Assembly: GCF_021018895.1 (NCBI RefSeq)
Contig: NC_079381.1
Coordinates: forward strand, 15,768,501-15,832,500
Origin: Seriola aureovittata
Taxonomy: Eukaryota; Chordata; Actinopteri; Carangiformes; Carangidae
Direction: 5' to 3'
DNA length: 64,000 bases
Under the pieces are notes generated by a model. It did not search any database and was not told the DNA's origin. It saw nothing but the letters and a program-made list of their open reading frames with translations. Shown here piece after piece: positions 1 through 11,934 of the stretch. The number at the start of each line of letters is the position of its first letter. The stretch's first letter is position 1. A program made the position numbers and the translations under genes.

Positions 1-132
1 CTTAGTGAGTGTGTTTGGGTATGTGAGCGCACAAAGTCTGCATTTAATCATGCTTTTTGTGCCAGTGCAATTGTTTCAATTTAAGAAACCAGATGTCATA
101 TTTTGACTTTCACTATCCCTCTTGGTTTCCAG

Positions 133-297
133 TTATACCGTACCTCTGACAGCGGCCTCACTTCTGCTGGTGTCTCAATGCACTCCCCAGGTCACAGTCC
201 ACCCCAAACACCCCGTCTTCCATTCCTAGGTCCAAGCTTCACAACCATCTCATCTGCCCTTACAGATGTTTCCACATCAGTCAATAATCCAGCCTAG
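133..297 (+). CDS. Terminal coding exon of an unrecognised gene entering from the left
   Basis: A pyrimidine-rich tract followed by an AG at 131-132 makes a good 3' splice site. The frame that starts at 133 stays open for 54 codons and closes with TAG at 295-297. The encoded tail is rich in Ser, Pro and Thr, with an SPGHSPPQTPRLPF-like stretch of possible Ser/Thr-Pro phosphorylation sites, no cysteines and no membrane segment. It looks like the disordered C-terminus of a larger protein whose other exons lie before position 1. A second frame is also open for about 31 codons from the same acceptor, so the phase is an inference. No canonical AATAAA follows closely. I do not recognise the protein, and it does not resemble the C-termini I can recall for LHX3 or QSOX2, the human neighbours of TMEM250. 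Confidence 0.4.
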   Translation, partial: LYRTSDSGLTSAGVSMHSPGHSPPQTPRLPFLGPSFTTISSALTDVSTSVNNPA

Positions 298-3282
298 CCC
301 CCTTATGCCAAGGATTAACACTAGCCAGGCCCAATCCAGCCACATGGGCCTGGGGACAGGAAAGACAGACAAGACAGGCCTGCATCAGAACTGTTCTGTG
401 TTTTATTCAACCATTTGTATTCTTTAGGAAAATTTTTCAGACAAAAATTAATTTTGCATTATTGAAATATAAATCATGGAAAACATGACCATATTCTACA
501 ACTGTAGCATTTTTACCAAAGGTTAATTCCTCTCAAAGTAATACAGAAACCACTACTGACACATGTGAACGTGCCTTTTCAGGATGTTTCACAAAGCTGT
601 TCAAAACCGTGACAGTCGTGTAAAACAATCTCCAAAACTTTGCGATACGATAGTTTAAAGTAGCACATGACCAGATGAATACTTGGGACCTTTGCCGCAA
701 CAGAAGCAGGTTTTAATGACAACAGATGGCTTGACAGGATTATGAAACACACGCACAGTCTCACGCATTTAACAGGAACACATGCGCAAGAGATGATGAA
801 TCCGTAAGAAAAACCACTGAAGAGGACTGAAAGTGTATGAACGGGCTTGGGGCTATTTCCTTCATAATTCAACTTTATATAGCAAAGAAACTTGGAAGCC
901 ACTGTCTGACCCGACTGCTTGCATCATGTTTTATTTTAATTAGTGTAATTGGGTACTTAATTTGCTCACTGAGGCTTGGCATCCTCTACACACCTAACTG
1001 TCTTGGAAGTGGATCAGTGTTAGGCCCTTTTGTCATCTTTTAATTTTATTTATTTAACTTATTAAAAGAAAAAAAAAAAAGTTGTATATGAATTATTTCC
1101 TCAATAGAAAAACACGCTCAGACTGACAAACTGGAAACAGCATGCACTACATTCCTGAGGAACAAAAAGTGTGCAGAAGATCCTATTATTGAAATGATAC
1201 TAATACATGAAAGCAGGTACACATATATTTTCATATATGTGGCTAAAGTTTTGTCTGACAGGCCTAATGAATCTTTCTGTAGGAGAACCATTGAGCAGCT
1301 TTATAACGCAGCACAGCACAAACATGGCTTTGATTAAACTTTCACTAATTAAAGTCTCCCTCATCTTATTAGCCCGAATAATTGATTTAATTTGTCTTAG
1401 CTCAACTATTGGCTGTGACCTCTACTTAGTTAATGAATTAATTGATTTAGCCCAGTGTATTTGAAGGAGTCAAAGAGGATTTTGACATGTTGCCCCTTTA
1501 ATCTTGCTTACTCTAGACACTCTTTGGGTCATGATGGCAATGTATTGGCAAAGGTTTTGGGGGGCGGGAAGTGAAGCTTTAGCTGTGGATTGCAATTGCC
1601 ACTCCACAACTCTACAAATACAGAGTCTATTTGTCCTTCTGCAGTTTGTCAGTGACTGAAGAAATAGCCTTGGCAATGACATTTTAAAAGTGCCATTCTT
1701 CAGTTACTTTGAAACTTGGAAAGAAACTTGAAACCAACACAGAATATACTTACTACTAATACTTTCCCTGGCCAACCTCCACCTTCGGGGAGATGAGGCA
1801 ATACTCTAAAGGTCTTCATGTTTTGGAAGAGAAAAATATGAGTCAATAATATAGCCATAATGCATGATTAGAACCAGTATATATCCTTTACAAGGGCACT
1901 TGGACGCCTAAATCACTAGCTTCCACTTTACTGACATCGTTTTTCTTAGTAATGGTACGAGACAGAGGAGCTTCCTCAGCTTGGATGCAGTTATTAACCA
2001 GATGTAGGGGAAAGGCGACATCTAAACTTGGCACCATTTAGTGCCATTTGCAGCTGTAATGGAGCTGTATATGTCCATTTATCAAAGAATGCAATAATGC
2101 AGGAGCTGGATTTTGTTCAAAGAGGCCTATGTAGGAAAGAAGAGAGATAGCCTGGTGCCATGCCCTTGAGTCTACTGTTCCTCACTGGATTTTAAAGCAT
2201 TGGTAGACACAGTGAAACATGAATAAACAGCGCCCTCCAGTGGTGGAAAATCAAAACGTTCTTTCTCTTGTGTGGCTTTCCTAGACCAAAATCCAACAAG
2301 AAACATTTCATCCAACTGTTTTTCAAGAATAAATGAAAATGCAATCAAATGTTTTATAAAATACAAACAAGAAAAAACTGGCTATGTGCAAATGCATTCC
2401 ATTCCACTTTGGCACTGTATGATTAACATGTATAAAGATAAATCTTAATAAACTTCTATTGTAGGCCTGAGTTCCATGTGAGCAGATTAGATCAGCTCTG
2501 TCATTATGAAACACAATTGGCATCACCACTAAATTCAAACTTTGTTCTGTTTGATCAGTGAGCCTTGGAAATAGGTCAACACATGTGATTAAGACTAATT
2601 AAAAAGAAACAGCTGATCTGCGTTGAATAACAGCGGGTTGAAGAAGTGTCCTAGTCAATTTTGACAAAAATTTCACAGAAATGTGTAACCAAATTAATTA
2701 TTTTGGTCTAACCCCTTTTCTTGCAAGTATCTATTTAATTTTTTAAGTTTCATTTGAATTACTCATGAAAGAAATCCAGTAATCAGGTCTCTCACTTGGC
2801 TGACATAAATGTAAACTTGCATGGAGATCTTTTGATACCTTGTCCTTTATCCTTGATCTCCATGTGTCCTTTCCTGCTGTGCCAACATTATTTATACCTG
2901 AGAAAGGAATTTGGTTCTTCACTTCATGACAAGCAAGGATAACCCTTGAGGCATTCTGTTTCCTAAATGACCACCATTAATCTTCAAACCAGAAAATAGT
3001 GCAACCCATTATAAGTACACATCTCAAGGGAGTTAGATAGGCAGGAAAGTTTCTCGCTAAACGGAATCAACTCAGCTGGGACAAGAAGTACAAGAACCTG
3101 TGCAGCAGTTTCTGGTTCCAAAAAACTAAAAATCCTATTAACAGCAATGATAAAGAAGCTCCTCCAGCTGAATGCAAGAGTCTGAACCAAGTTGCTGACA
3201 AAATGGGTGTGATGACTCATTGATTTACAGCACAGGGAAGTATTTTGTAACCTTAGAATCCAGTTCCAAAAGTTTTTTGACT
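298..3282. other. Non-coding region between the first two genes; probable 3'UTR sequence of both
   Basis: No supported coding exon is seen here. The left part may be 3'UTR of the + strand gene that ends at 297. Poly(A) signals for the - strand gene are possible near 1043-1053 (TTTATTTATT on the + strand) and at about 399-404. A block at about 1335-1452 is dense in TAATT homeodomain-type cores, and 2229-2246 resembles a CTCF site. The rest is AT-rich unique sequence. Confidence 0.4.
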
Positions 3283-3934
3283 TCATGGTATTTGAGTAAG
3301 CCTTACAGTTTTCAGCACCCACTCAGTCTCAAAAATCATTCTTTTAAACCCATACAGAGGTTTACAGGCACAAGAAGAACTGATTTGTATGACAAAAGGT
3401 GAATATTGTGTGGTGCACAATAGAATAGAGACAATGTTAATGGTTATGTAAATGATCGTCACTGCCACTAGATATCGCACTACACCACCAGCAGCTGCGA
3501 CCAAAACAAATGGTTCGTCAGCCACACTTCCGGCCTGCGTTCCGCCACCACCTCCCCTCACGTTCTCAGTCAGCAAGGTGTCATGAAGCTCACTAAAAGT
3601 GGCTACTAAACACACAACAAGAGGCACAACTGAATTAAGTTACCCTGTGTATACGAGAGCCAACAAAAAAACCCTAGCTACAACCATTAGCCCACGCTAG
3701 CTTTGCCTTGACATTCTCCACAGCAACGCTGGCAGTCGGTCAGCTAGCAATAGCAACATTAGCCGAACACGTTCATAATATTGGTTTCACGAGTTAGCTT
3801 ATCATGCCTTCTGTAACCGGACACTAATGAAAACAGACTTGTAACATTATGTAGCCATAAAGTTACTTACACATCGAGGAGAAGAAAAGCCAGGCCCGAG
3901 CTGCAGCCCTCTCACAGCTGATAGAGTTCTCCAT
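3283..3934 (-). CDS. Predicted small two-pass membrane protein, two exons (unrecognised)
   Basis: Two exons read on the - strand. The start codon is at 3934-3932, preceded by accgag, a fair Kozak context. Exon 1 runs from 3934 to 3871 and ends at a strong GTAAGT donor. Exon 2 runs from 3629 to 3283, after an AG that has only a weak pyrimidine tract. The join keeps the frame and gives 136 residues. Residues about 15-32 are hydrophobic (AWLFFSSMFVPLVVCLVA). A Gly-rich loop follows, and a second hydrophobic stretch at about 72-92 contains YLVAVTIIYITINIVSILL. The first helix begins soon after the N-terminus, so it could be a signal anchor or a cleaved signal peptide. The last 30 or so residues are less convincing, and the true stop might lie in a further exon. 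I do not recognise the family. A coding gene is supported by the in-frame splice, the start context and two well-formed membrane segments. Confidence 0.45.
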
Positions 3935-6889
3935 CTCGGTAAAGCCAGACCAGTATTGGCTCCACGGTCGGACTGGGCAAGAAATTTAGCCTTGGACTTG
4001 GATGGGACCGGCCCAAAAACTGGATGGAGCCAGTAAAATACTAATGAAGCCGGTAAAAACTTTTAAAAACTTTTTGATGTTTCCATGATCCATGAGCCGC
4101 CTGGGATTTGGGCAGGTGTTGTGTTGAAGTTGGTTCCCACATCAGATTGTGTTTCTCTCCCATTTCAACTGTGCTTTGTGTAGCGCCCCCATTAGGTGGT
4201 TAGGGGAATACATATTGACAGGGGAGACTGCCACACAACACTGGTAGACCCCATGGCCAGTCCTCCTTCACTCTGGTCTTATCTCTTTCTTTGTTTTAGG
4301 CCTTTTTAGCCGAAAAGTGGTTCCATCAGTGGAGGAAATTCTGTCATATTCCTTTCACCTGAATGTTTCTTAGGTAGGCTACTGCATGGTGTCATCTCAC
4401 CTGTCGGCAGTCCCTGTGTCTTTATAAACTGAGGGCTAACTGCTTATCAGGTGAGACTCACATGCACTAACATGCACATGCTGCCAGAGCAGATACCAAA
4501 ACAAAGAAGAGAAACTCAGATTACAATACACACAGAGGGGGTGTGACCGCATTCTCTGCACAGGACATCATTACTGCACTTTATCTTTACATAGAAAATA
4601 GTTGTGTGCTGCTAAATTATTGTTTAAAAATAATAATAATAATTGGGTGGAATAACAAAGGGATGGATTTTCAGCTTGTACCTTAAAGTGAATAACATAC
4701 AGTTGGTGAGGCTTCATTCAGGAGAGAAATTAATGTTAATTGTTTCCTATAACAACAAATACCCTGATCTAACATTCACCTATTAATATTTAAAGTGAAG
4801 ACGTCCCCTTTTCTGAGGCAAGACTAGGTTAAAGGTTGTTTTGTTGTTGTGTGTAACAGTTTGGCACTGACAAGCCAAAGATCAAGTTTATACAGAAGAA
4901 ATAAGACTGCATGAGAAAGTGATGATGAAAGAGAATGCTGAAAGCAGCTCTTCCAGCGAATTCAACACATGCACTGGCTTGACCCTCAGCATTAGAGAAA
5001 ATACCTCTGAAAAAGAGGCAATTTGGGTAAACAGAAAACACAATAATAATGTAGCCTATAATAACACACTGAATATCTGGCTGCTGTTGAGTGGATTTAA
5101 AGGCTGAAGTCAGTTGACTCTGACCAATAATTTGATTTTTATCATTGCTTTGATGTTCACTGAGTTCACTTACAATTTTGCTTTGAATGAAAATAGATGA
5201 TTTATGGTTATTTGTTAACCAGAATTCAACATAAAGGCATCTCCTACACAAATAGAGTTCATCCTAGGTCTTTATGGAACCCTGTTGGGCAATTTCAAGA
5301 ACATTAGGCTATGTTGATAAGGTTGTTTTAAGGGTGAACTTATGTCATTTTTTTAAGTATTAAAAGAAGTTTACTTAAATCGTGGGCTGAACCATTACAA
5401 CTCACTACACACTTATGATGTAAAGCACTTTGAAGACATTCAGCAACAGTGAGCGCTCTCTTGTGGACAATACATAAATACAGCCATTTTAGTTTGCTGA
5501 CTTCAGATTTTGGCTGCCACTCAAATTATTATGCTATGGATTTCATTACTAAACTCTGTCATGATGTGAAAGCAAAGTACGTGGATGAATATATTCAGCC
5601 TTAGTGACAGCTTTATGTATGTTTGATTAAATATTATAAGGTTTGTTTTTCTAATTTTACATATTACACCTTTAAATTTGTAGGAAAGTGATCCAGCACA
5701 CTATTAACAACTGTAATAAACTCTCTCTCTTTCTCTTTTTTTTTTTTTTTTTTAAAAAAAGGCCTGTATTTATTATAATTTATGGCCACCTGCTGCCATC
5801 TGGCTTGCTGACAGATAGCTGAGATGTAATCATTCAGCCAAACCATTAATCTGCCCAATGAAGGTTACTTGATATACTGAGCAAGAGGGTAGAGCACATT
5901 TATGTGGTCCCCTACACTGAGGACGTGCATGTGGACACACTGTGCAACCCTTGTGAGCTTTACAGACACATGAATACAAATGCACAGATGCTCTTTGCAA
6001 TGTGTTTTTTTTTTTTTACAAAACTACAGCAGGTACAGTGCAGACAGGTCACAAGTTTGAGGACTCTGAATTACCTTGGCAGATACAGGTATGACATAAG
6101 TTTGTGGCAATAAAGGGAGAAAGTTACCCAACCCTCTCAGTACCCTACATGTTGTAGATCATGTTATGTTAGAAGCACCTATTATAGACCCTGAAAACCC
6201 ATTTTCCAATCAGCATCTGACTGTGAACAGTGAGATTTTACATGCACACTTTGCCAAAGTTTGATTCGGTTATTTCACATGAAGAACTTTCTGTATGTTT
6301 TGTGCCAACTGAGCCTTTCTCAGGCAGTTTTAGTGGGTGGGACCCAGGTGGGAAAATGGTGGGTGATGTCCCTTATTTCTATGCACCAATCAGGATTTAG
6401 TAATATTTCACTCAAACTGTGTTGACAGTTTTAGGGCTGTTTTGTCATCCTTATCCAGCTGACGAGCTGAGTTTTTGTGTTAAAATCTTGATGAATAATA
6501 TATTTTTTTCAAACTTTTACTTTACTTCTTCTACATTTAGTAGTAATTTAAGCAAAATTTTTGAAATCTTGAAACCAAGTAGCCTGGTCAAGGGCTTAAA
6601 ACCATAATAATGTGATACACATTTCCTCACATTTGTAATTTATAAAAGCTGCTAAGCTGGAAATGTTTTCCCATAATATCTTAAGTTCTAATCTTCCTAA
6701 CTTGTATAAAAGTGGTCAAATGCCCCACAAACCACAAGGAATATCCTCTGAACATATTGCACATAGGGAGGACAGCATCATGTCATTTTGTAAGGTTGCG
6801 TCATTATCTTACATTCCCCCTACAATTAGTCCAGCTGTAGAGGGAATCACTCAAGTTGTTGTTCCAATGTATTGTATTGTGGTTACACA
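3935..6889. other. Intergenic region, no gene seen
   Basis: The first few hundred bases probably hold the promoter of the - strand small-membrane-protein gene. The rest is AT-rich unique sequence with homopolymer tracts, such as the T/A run at 5736-5760. A CTCF-like core lies at 5452-5466. A 140-codon open stretch on the - strand at 4829-5251 has no splice or family support and is treated as chance. Confidence 0.35.
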
Positions 6890-7340
6890 AACGTAACACA
6901 CACGTACACACGCAGTGCGGGCTACAGTGCAAGCAATCCCTACCTCGTAATGTTTGCTGACTGTGTGGTCATTGAAGGAACTTATGTGCAATCCGCGCAA
7001 CTCTAACAGAATTTATGCACTTAATGTAGTTTATTTAAAGCTGGAATGCAACGCGAGCATCCTGTCTGGAGTAGCACTTCCCCTTTAACTCGGCAGCTGT
7101 CGTCACTGCAGGGTGACTCGTATATTTTGCGACAGGACGTAGAAGCACCGGCTCGCCGTCGCTGGCTCATCTCCGCTGGCATAAAACAGCTCATCGCGGG
7201 GAGAAAAAAAAAGGAAAACAAATCCTGTGTGTTTATGTTACAGCCAACTGTTTATAATGTGATACAATGCACCAGCCGTCTGAGCATCAAACACCAGTCG
7301 TCTTTTTTTATAGAGGAGGAAGGCGTCGTAGTGTTGCATG
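6890..7340 (+). promoter_or_regulatory. tmem250: Probable tmem250 promoter and non-coding first exon
   Basis: A GC-richer segment with several CpG dinucleotides, clustered at about 7045-7200, stands out from AT-rich flanks about 0.7 kb upstream of the tmem250 start codon. A CATGTAAGA donor-like site lies at 7340. Possible acceptors are at 7521 (TTTGCAG) and 7642 (CTTCACAG), either of which would lead into the coding exon's 5'UTR. The exact start site and the splicing are inference. A long open frame through this segment (7046-7456) is taken as 5'UTR, because it does not join the coding frame. Confidence 0.4.
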
Positions 7341-7839
7341 TAAGATTACCATTGGTTCTGCACGATCACTTATTTCCAGACCAGAATTTGGATGATAAAG
7401 ATCCTTTTTTGGATCGGAGACTGTGTGCTAGCTATGATGAAGTCATGCAAACATAATCAGTGGCTTTATGCTCAGACATGGGTTTAAACCCATCACTTGA
7501 AATGTATCTATTGTTTGCAGCTGGAGAAGATGAAGTATGCACAGGCCTGTATTTCTTGTGATAGGTTTGCATCACTGTGTGCATGTACATTTTGACAATG
7601 TGTGGGCAAAAACATAAAGTAACAAATGTGATTTCTTCACAGAACCTTGTTGCATTTGAAGGGGAAAACCTTGCTGACGGCACTACCAGCTGCCACATCT
7701 CATCCCTGTGCTCCTATGAGAGCCAATCTTAGCTCCACAACCAAATGAAGCTAACTGCCTCCCTGGAAGCTGCTCTCACAGAGGACTCCACCGGTTACTG
7801 GGACTCCTGTTCACTGTGCTGGGCTCCTGTAGCCCACCC

Positions 7840-8259
7840 ATGCCTGTGATCCCCATCCCACGGCGGGTGCGCAGCTTCCATGGCCCCCACACCACCTGCA
7901 TGCACTCGGCCTGTGGGTCGACACACGCTTCCAAGCTAGTGCGCACCAAGTACAATAACTTTGACCTCTACTTGCGCTCACGCTGCATGTACAGCTTCCT
8001 CCGTTTCCTCCTGTACTTTGGCTGCAGTCTGCTGACCTCTCTGCTCTGGGTGGCGCTCTCTGCTCTCTTCTTCCTGCAGTACGTCAGCGTGCGCGTGCTC
8101 CTGAGGCTGCAGTACAAGCTGTCTGTCATTCTGCTTTTGTTAGGGCACCGGCGCCTGGACTTTGGGGTGGTCAATGACCTGATCATCTACAGCATGCAAA
8201 TCACCATGTTTCTGGTGGGGGGGCTTGGCTGGTGCTTTATGGTGTTTGTGGACATGTAG
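7840..8259 (+). CDS. tmem250: Transmembrane protein 250 (C9orf69 family)
   Basis: An intact 139-residue protein in a single exon. It starts with MPVIPIPRRVRSFHGPHTTC, which nearly matches the human TMEM250 N-terminus, and ends with GGLGWCFMVFVDM, again like human. The length equals that of the human protein. A conserved LVRTKYNNFDLYLRSR segment precedes a first hydrophobic stretch at about residues 52-80 (FLRFLLYFGC to LFFLQYV). A Leu-rich segment with LLLLGHRRLDF lies in the middle, and a second hydrophobic stretch covers about 115-138. The ATG at 7840 is chosen because it gives the family N-terminus; an open frame runs upstream but is not conserved. The protein is a poorly characterised integral membrane protein with no established enzymatic role. 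Its position near nacc2 matches human 9q34.3. The coding exon is GC-richer than its flanks. Confidence is very high. Confidence 0.96.
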   Translation: MPVIPIPRRVRSFHGPHTTCMHSACGSTHASKLVRTKYNNFDLYLRSRCMYSFLRFLLYFGCSLLTSLLWVALSALFFLQYVSVRVLLRLQYKLSVILLLLGHRRLDFGVVNDLIIYSMQITMFLVGGLGWCFMVFVDM

Positions 8260-8943
8260 CTGCGATGTGTGCAACGTGGGAAATGTAGTGTACGATGTGG
8301 ATGCTTCACACTGTAACTTCAGCATTGTGTGGTTTTATGGGACAACACACACCTTTAACATGTCCTGCAGGACTGCTGTGTATCACTCAGCTCTAGTCAA
8401 AATGACCCTTTTGACATCAACTCATAAAACCTTATTGGTTTAGTTTCAGAAATGATAGAATCCAATAAGAATCAGATCTATGACATTTCTATCGTACTAC
8501 ATTTCTACTGTATTTTCATGCCATTTGTAAACTGTTTTCAGGGCATCTTGACTAGAAAAACTTTTATTTACTATTAAGAAAAATGTGAATGTCAGAGTCA
8601 ATGTTGCACGGAAAAGTGACTTAATATATGACTGATGTGCATCCAGGCTGTGTGATGCAAGGCAGTCGAGTGCCATAACACTAGTTGGGCCCTAAAAGCA
8701 AAAGTGTACAATGATTCCCGGGTTGAAATTACAGATGATGTTGTGTGTAAACACAATATCATGTAAATATACATATACCACAGAGATGAAGCTAATATAC
8801 ATTAACGTATGGTGGATGAAGTGACCATAACAAGTGAAGTTGTCAACAGCAGTGTGTATAATGTCGTTTTGTTGAATGGCTGGGGCAGAACAGAGGAAAG
8901 ACAAGTGACAAACATAAACTTTTTTGTAAAGTTATTTAATAAA
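8260..8943 (+). other. tmem250: tmem250 3'UTR
   Basis: Non-coding sequence from the stop codon to the first AATAAA, with no supported reading frame. The signal at 8938-8943 is the natural end of the transcript. Confidence 0.65.
8938..8943 (+). terminator. tmem250: tmem250 poly(A) signal AATAAA
   Basis: A canonical AATAAA about 680 bases after the tmem250 stop codon, followed by TG/T-rich sequence (gttttttgtg) that suits a downstream element. Confidence 0.65.
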
Positions 8944-11640
8944 TTTTCTGTTGATGAAATGTTTTTTGTGCTTTAAACTGCATGGTCAAGTGAATGTGTT
9001 TACTGTGTTGTCTAACACCCATGATGGCATGCCTCGAGCTGTGTCATAAGAGTGTGTGACAGTTCAAATTGAGAACGGCTTTGGGTCAAGTGTTCCATCA
9101 GTCGCTCTTCACATGGTTTCAGAGCTGATCTGACAGACTTCTCTGTTTAGCTTCCCCCAGCACACAAACACCAACCACATCTAGATCCCGCTGTTTCTGC
9201 CAAGCATAACAATGGAAATGGCTGTGTCCCAATCACCTTATATAGCCTCATTTTCACATAGCGTGAAGTATGCTTACAGGAACTAATGAGGGCACAACAT
9301 GTTGAAGCATTTTAATACTTAAACTTGTATAAATGTTCATATTTAACATGATATTTTATGTAATGTGCAAGCATCAGCTTAGATTTCAATGTTTATCTGT
9401 CACAAGCACAGGAGAGCAAAGCAAAAGAGGCTGGAAATTACCAGAAGGCCATCTTTAGATATGAACTTTCGACACAGTGGCTGGTGGCCTGACTAAGACA
9501 TGCTTGAGACTGGTATGGCCTCAGGCTGTAAATGGATAATCAGGGGGCAACAATAAGCTTTTGTTCTGAGGATCAACACATCATATGCCTCGTACTCCGA
9601 GCCCGGGCCGATCTGACAGCCCAGTTACGCCAGAGGAGAAGTAGAGAACATGAGTTGTCTTGTGGTGTTTGGCATAGAGCTGTACTGTAGGTGAGCTTGA
9701 TGAGTAAGTCATTGCCTACTCATTTTTCATTTCTTCTTTTTGGTTCAAAAACTGAAGTTGTTTGTTAAGTCTGAATGACTTGCAAGATTTTTTTTTCCTT
9801 TTTTTTTTTTTGTTATTTTTGTGAACCTCATTCATCCCATTGTTACAGATCGATGAAAGTGAAGTTTTGACCAGCTATATTCTTACTAGACCACAGAGTA
9901 TTGAAGCTAACAAAATCAACTGCCATTTTATTAGGCTACAGTTACAGCTTTTAGTTGAAGAATGAACTATAATGAAAAACTCTTTAATTTCATTGCAAAC
10001 ATTATTGAGGATATAACTGTACTAGTGGCATATGCCTAAGTACAATAAGATCATTATAAACTCACTCTTGAATACCACAGACACATGATAGTCCCTACAG
10101 GAATATTACAGTGCTACCATACACTTTTTAAAATAGCAAGAGGCACAATAAGCATACTGTATACTATTAAATCATCAACCCAATGAAAGCCTATATAGAA
10201 ATATCACAGGACTTAGTGTACCGAGTTAAGTCTCATCATGGAACAAGTAAGTATTGATCCTTTAATGAAACTGGGTATCTCACAAAAGGACTTTCACACA
10301 CTGAGAGGTCAGAAGAAACACAAGAAGTTACAAATGAAAAGTAATGAGAGAAGAGATAAACAGCAATGTCAGATGTTATAATAAGAACAGTACAGCAAAA
10401 TAGGATGTGGCCTATGCAGTTAAACTTATAAAAGGTGGAGGCTGCAAGTGACTAAATACATTAAAGTTCTTTGTAATGGTAAATAATACAGTATTTCCAG
10501 TATAATTGTAAGCAAATACACTTTTTCTGATGGGGTTCCTCACTAGTTGCTTGTTCGGAATAAGATCTTACTTGTAAAACAGATAATTAGATAATCATGT
10601 GTGAAGGACCGCTTAAAACAGTGATTCCCAACCTCATTAATGTTAAGAGGTTAAATATGAGGGGTCAAGGATGATTAAGGAGTTGGAATTTCTCTTGCAT
10701 TTTCTTTTTACTTGTTAAGTGCTAGGTGTGTTGTTTTTTGTTTTTTTTTGTTTTTGTTTTAACTATGTGGGCCTCTAAAAGATAATAAAATTAACAAGTG
10801 AGTAAAAAATATTTTACCTGCTTGAACAGCTCAGACTTCAACAAGAGCTTAACTTTGGTTTTAAAGGGTCATGAGAAAAGGAAAAAAGACAGAAACCTTT
10901 AAAACATTAAAATGCAAGTGAAAAAGGCAATAAAAAGGCAAAATCAAAGTCCACAAAAAAATCAAGTCAAGCAAACCCCCAAACTATCACAGGTTACCTT
11001 GATAAGGCCAATCATAAACTATACAGTAAGTGTACAAATGTATATAGGATAATATGAAAAATGGTTTTATATATCGCGTCCTGTGGAGTGAGTTAGCAGA
11101 AAGATATTCTGCCACCATGAAGTTTGCAAGCCCTGCAGTAATATTGCATGTCTGCAGTAAAGAAAAGTTGACTTGAGGTCACGCCGCCAGCAGTTGGCGC
11201 TTATAATTTAGCAGAACAGCACACATGCGCATCATGTAGCCTGAGCTGTCATCACATACGGACACGTGAGGTAACCACGCATGTACATTTTCTTTAGGAA
11301 CACAACCAGGCACCTCTGTCCTCCTTGTAGCCCAAAATACGCCCCGATATGTTGCCTTTTCAAGTAAGACATCACACACAGTGTTTGTCGCAGGGTAATT
11401 CGCCCACTGGGTTTAGTTATGTAGGCTACCCACACTGGAGTAGTCTATACCTTTAAGCCCGCAGAGTGCACCGAGTTCATGTGTCCGTAAAGGCGCACGA
11501 TATTACCACACACTGTTGACAGTCCATTTGCCGCGTAGACTACAGTAGGACAGTGCACCTACAGTAACCTGCCAGGTCCCAGCAAAATGTCTGTGTCTTT
11601 AAAAAGAACTCTATACCGAACGGTGCATGATGTCAGGCTG
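8944..11640. other. Intergenic region between tmem250 and nacc2
   Basis: AT-rich unique sequence without a supported exon. A stretch near 10618-10690 has the look of a decayed hAT-type terminus (CAGTGATTCCCAACCT, then GGGGTCA), but no matching end or target duplication was found. CpG-containing sequence rises from about 11160 onward, toward the presumed nacc2 promoter. Confidence 0.4.
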
Positions 11641-11934
11641 CCTTGCAGTCCGTATACTGTTCATGTGAGCGGCGTTCACTTCCTGTAAAGGGACAGAAGC
11701 GGGCAGAGAGAGAAAGAGAGAGTGGGATAGAGAGATGGGGGACGAGCGGCCAAGATAGGACTGGAGTGATAGAGAGAGCCAACGGACGAGGGGGAAACCG
11801 GGGCCTGCTTTTCTTTCTTTTTTTTCCCTTTTTTTTTTTTAAACACCTCGCAAACTTTATAGGTTATCCGAAGAGAAAGCCTGCCACATCTGCGCCAGCT
11901 GACAGCCGCAGTTTATGGATTAGCGACATATCGG
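11641..11934 (+). other. nacc2: Candidate non-coding first exon and promoter-proximal region of nacc2
   Basis: A CpG-bearing segment with an ETS-type CACTTCCTGT site near 11678, purine-rich GAGA repeats and a pyrimidine tract. It ends at a good donor (ATCGG then GTAAAT, GT at 11935). The coding part of nacc2 begins at 31731 after a clear acceptor at 31660, so an upstream non-coding exon is required. This is the best-looking candidate between tmem250 and the coding exons. Assigning it to nacc2 rests on orientation, donor and position only. The transcription start within or just before this segment is unknown. Confidence 0.45.

Noticed and set aside
4829..5251. 140-codon - strand frame
   Set aside because: It has no splice sites, no domain and ordinary intergenic composition. 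This length is expected by chance in 64 kb of six-frame sequence.
7046..7456. 136-codon + strand frame upstream of tmem250
   Set aside because: It lies in a CpG promoter segment, crosses a donor-like site and does not join the tmem250 frame. It is better explained as 5'UTR.
10618..10880. hAT-like end (CAGTGATTCCCAACCT) as a full transposon
   Set aside because: Only one end is suggestive. No matching right end or 8-bp duplication was found, so it is not listed as an element.
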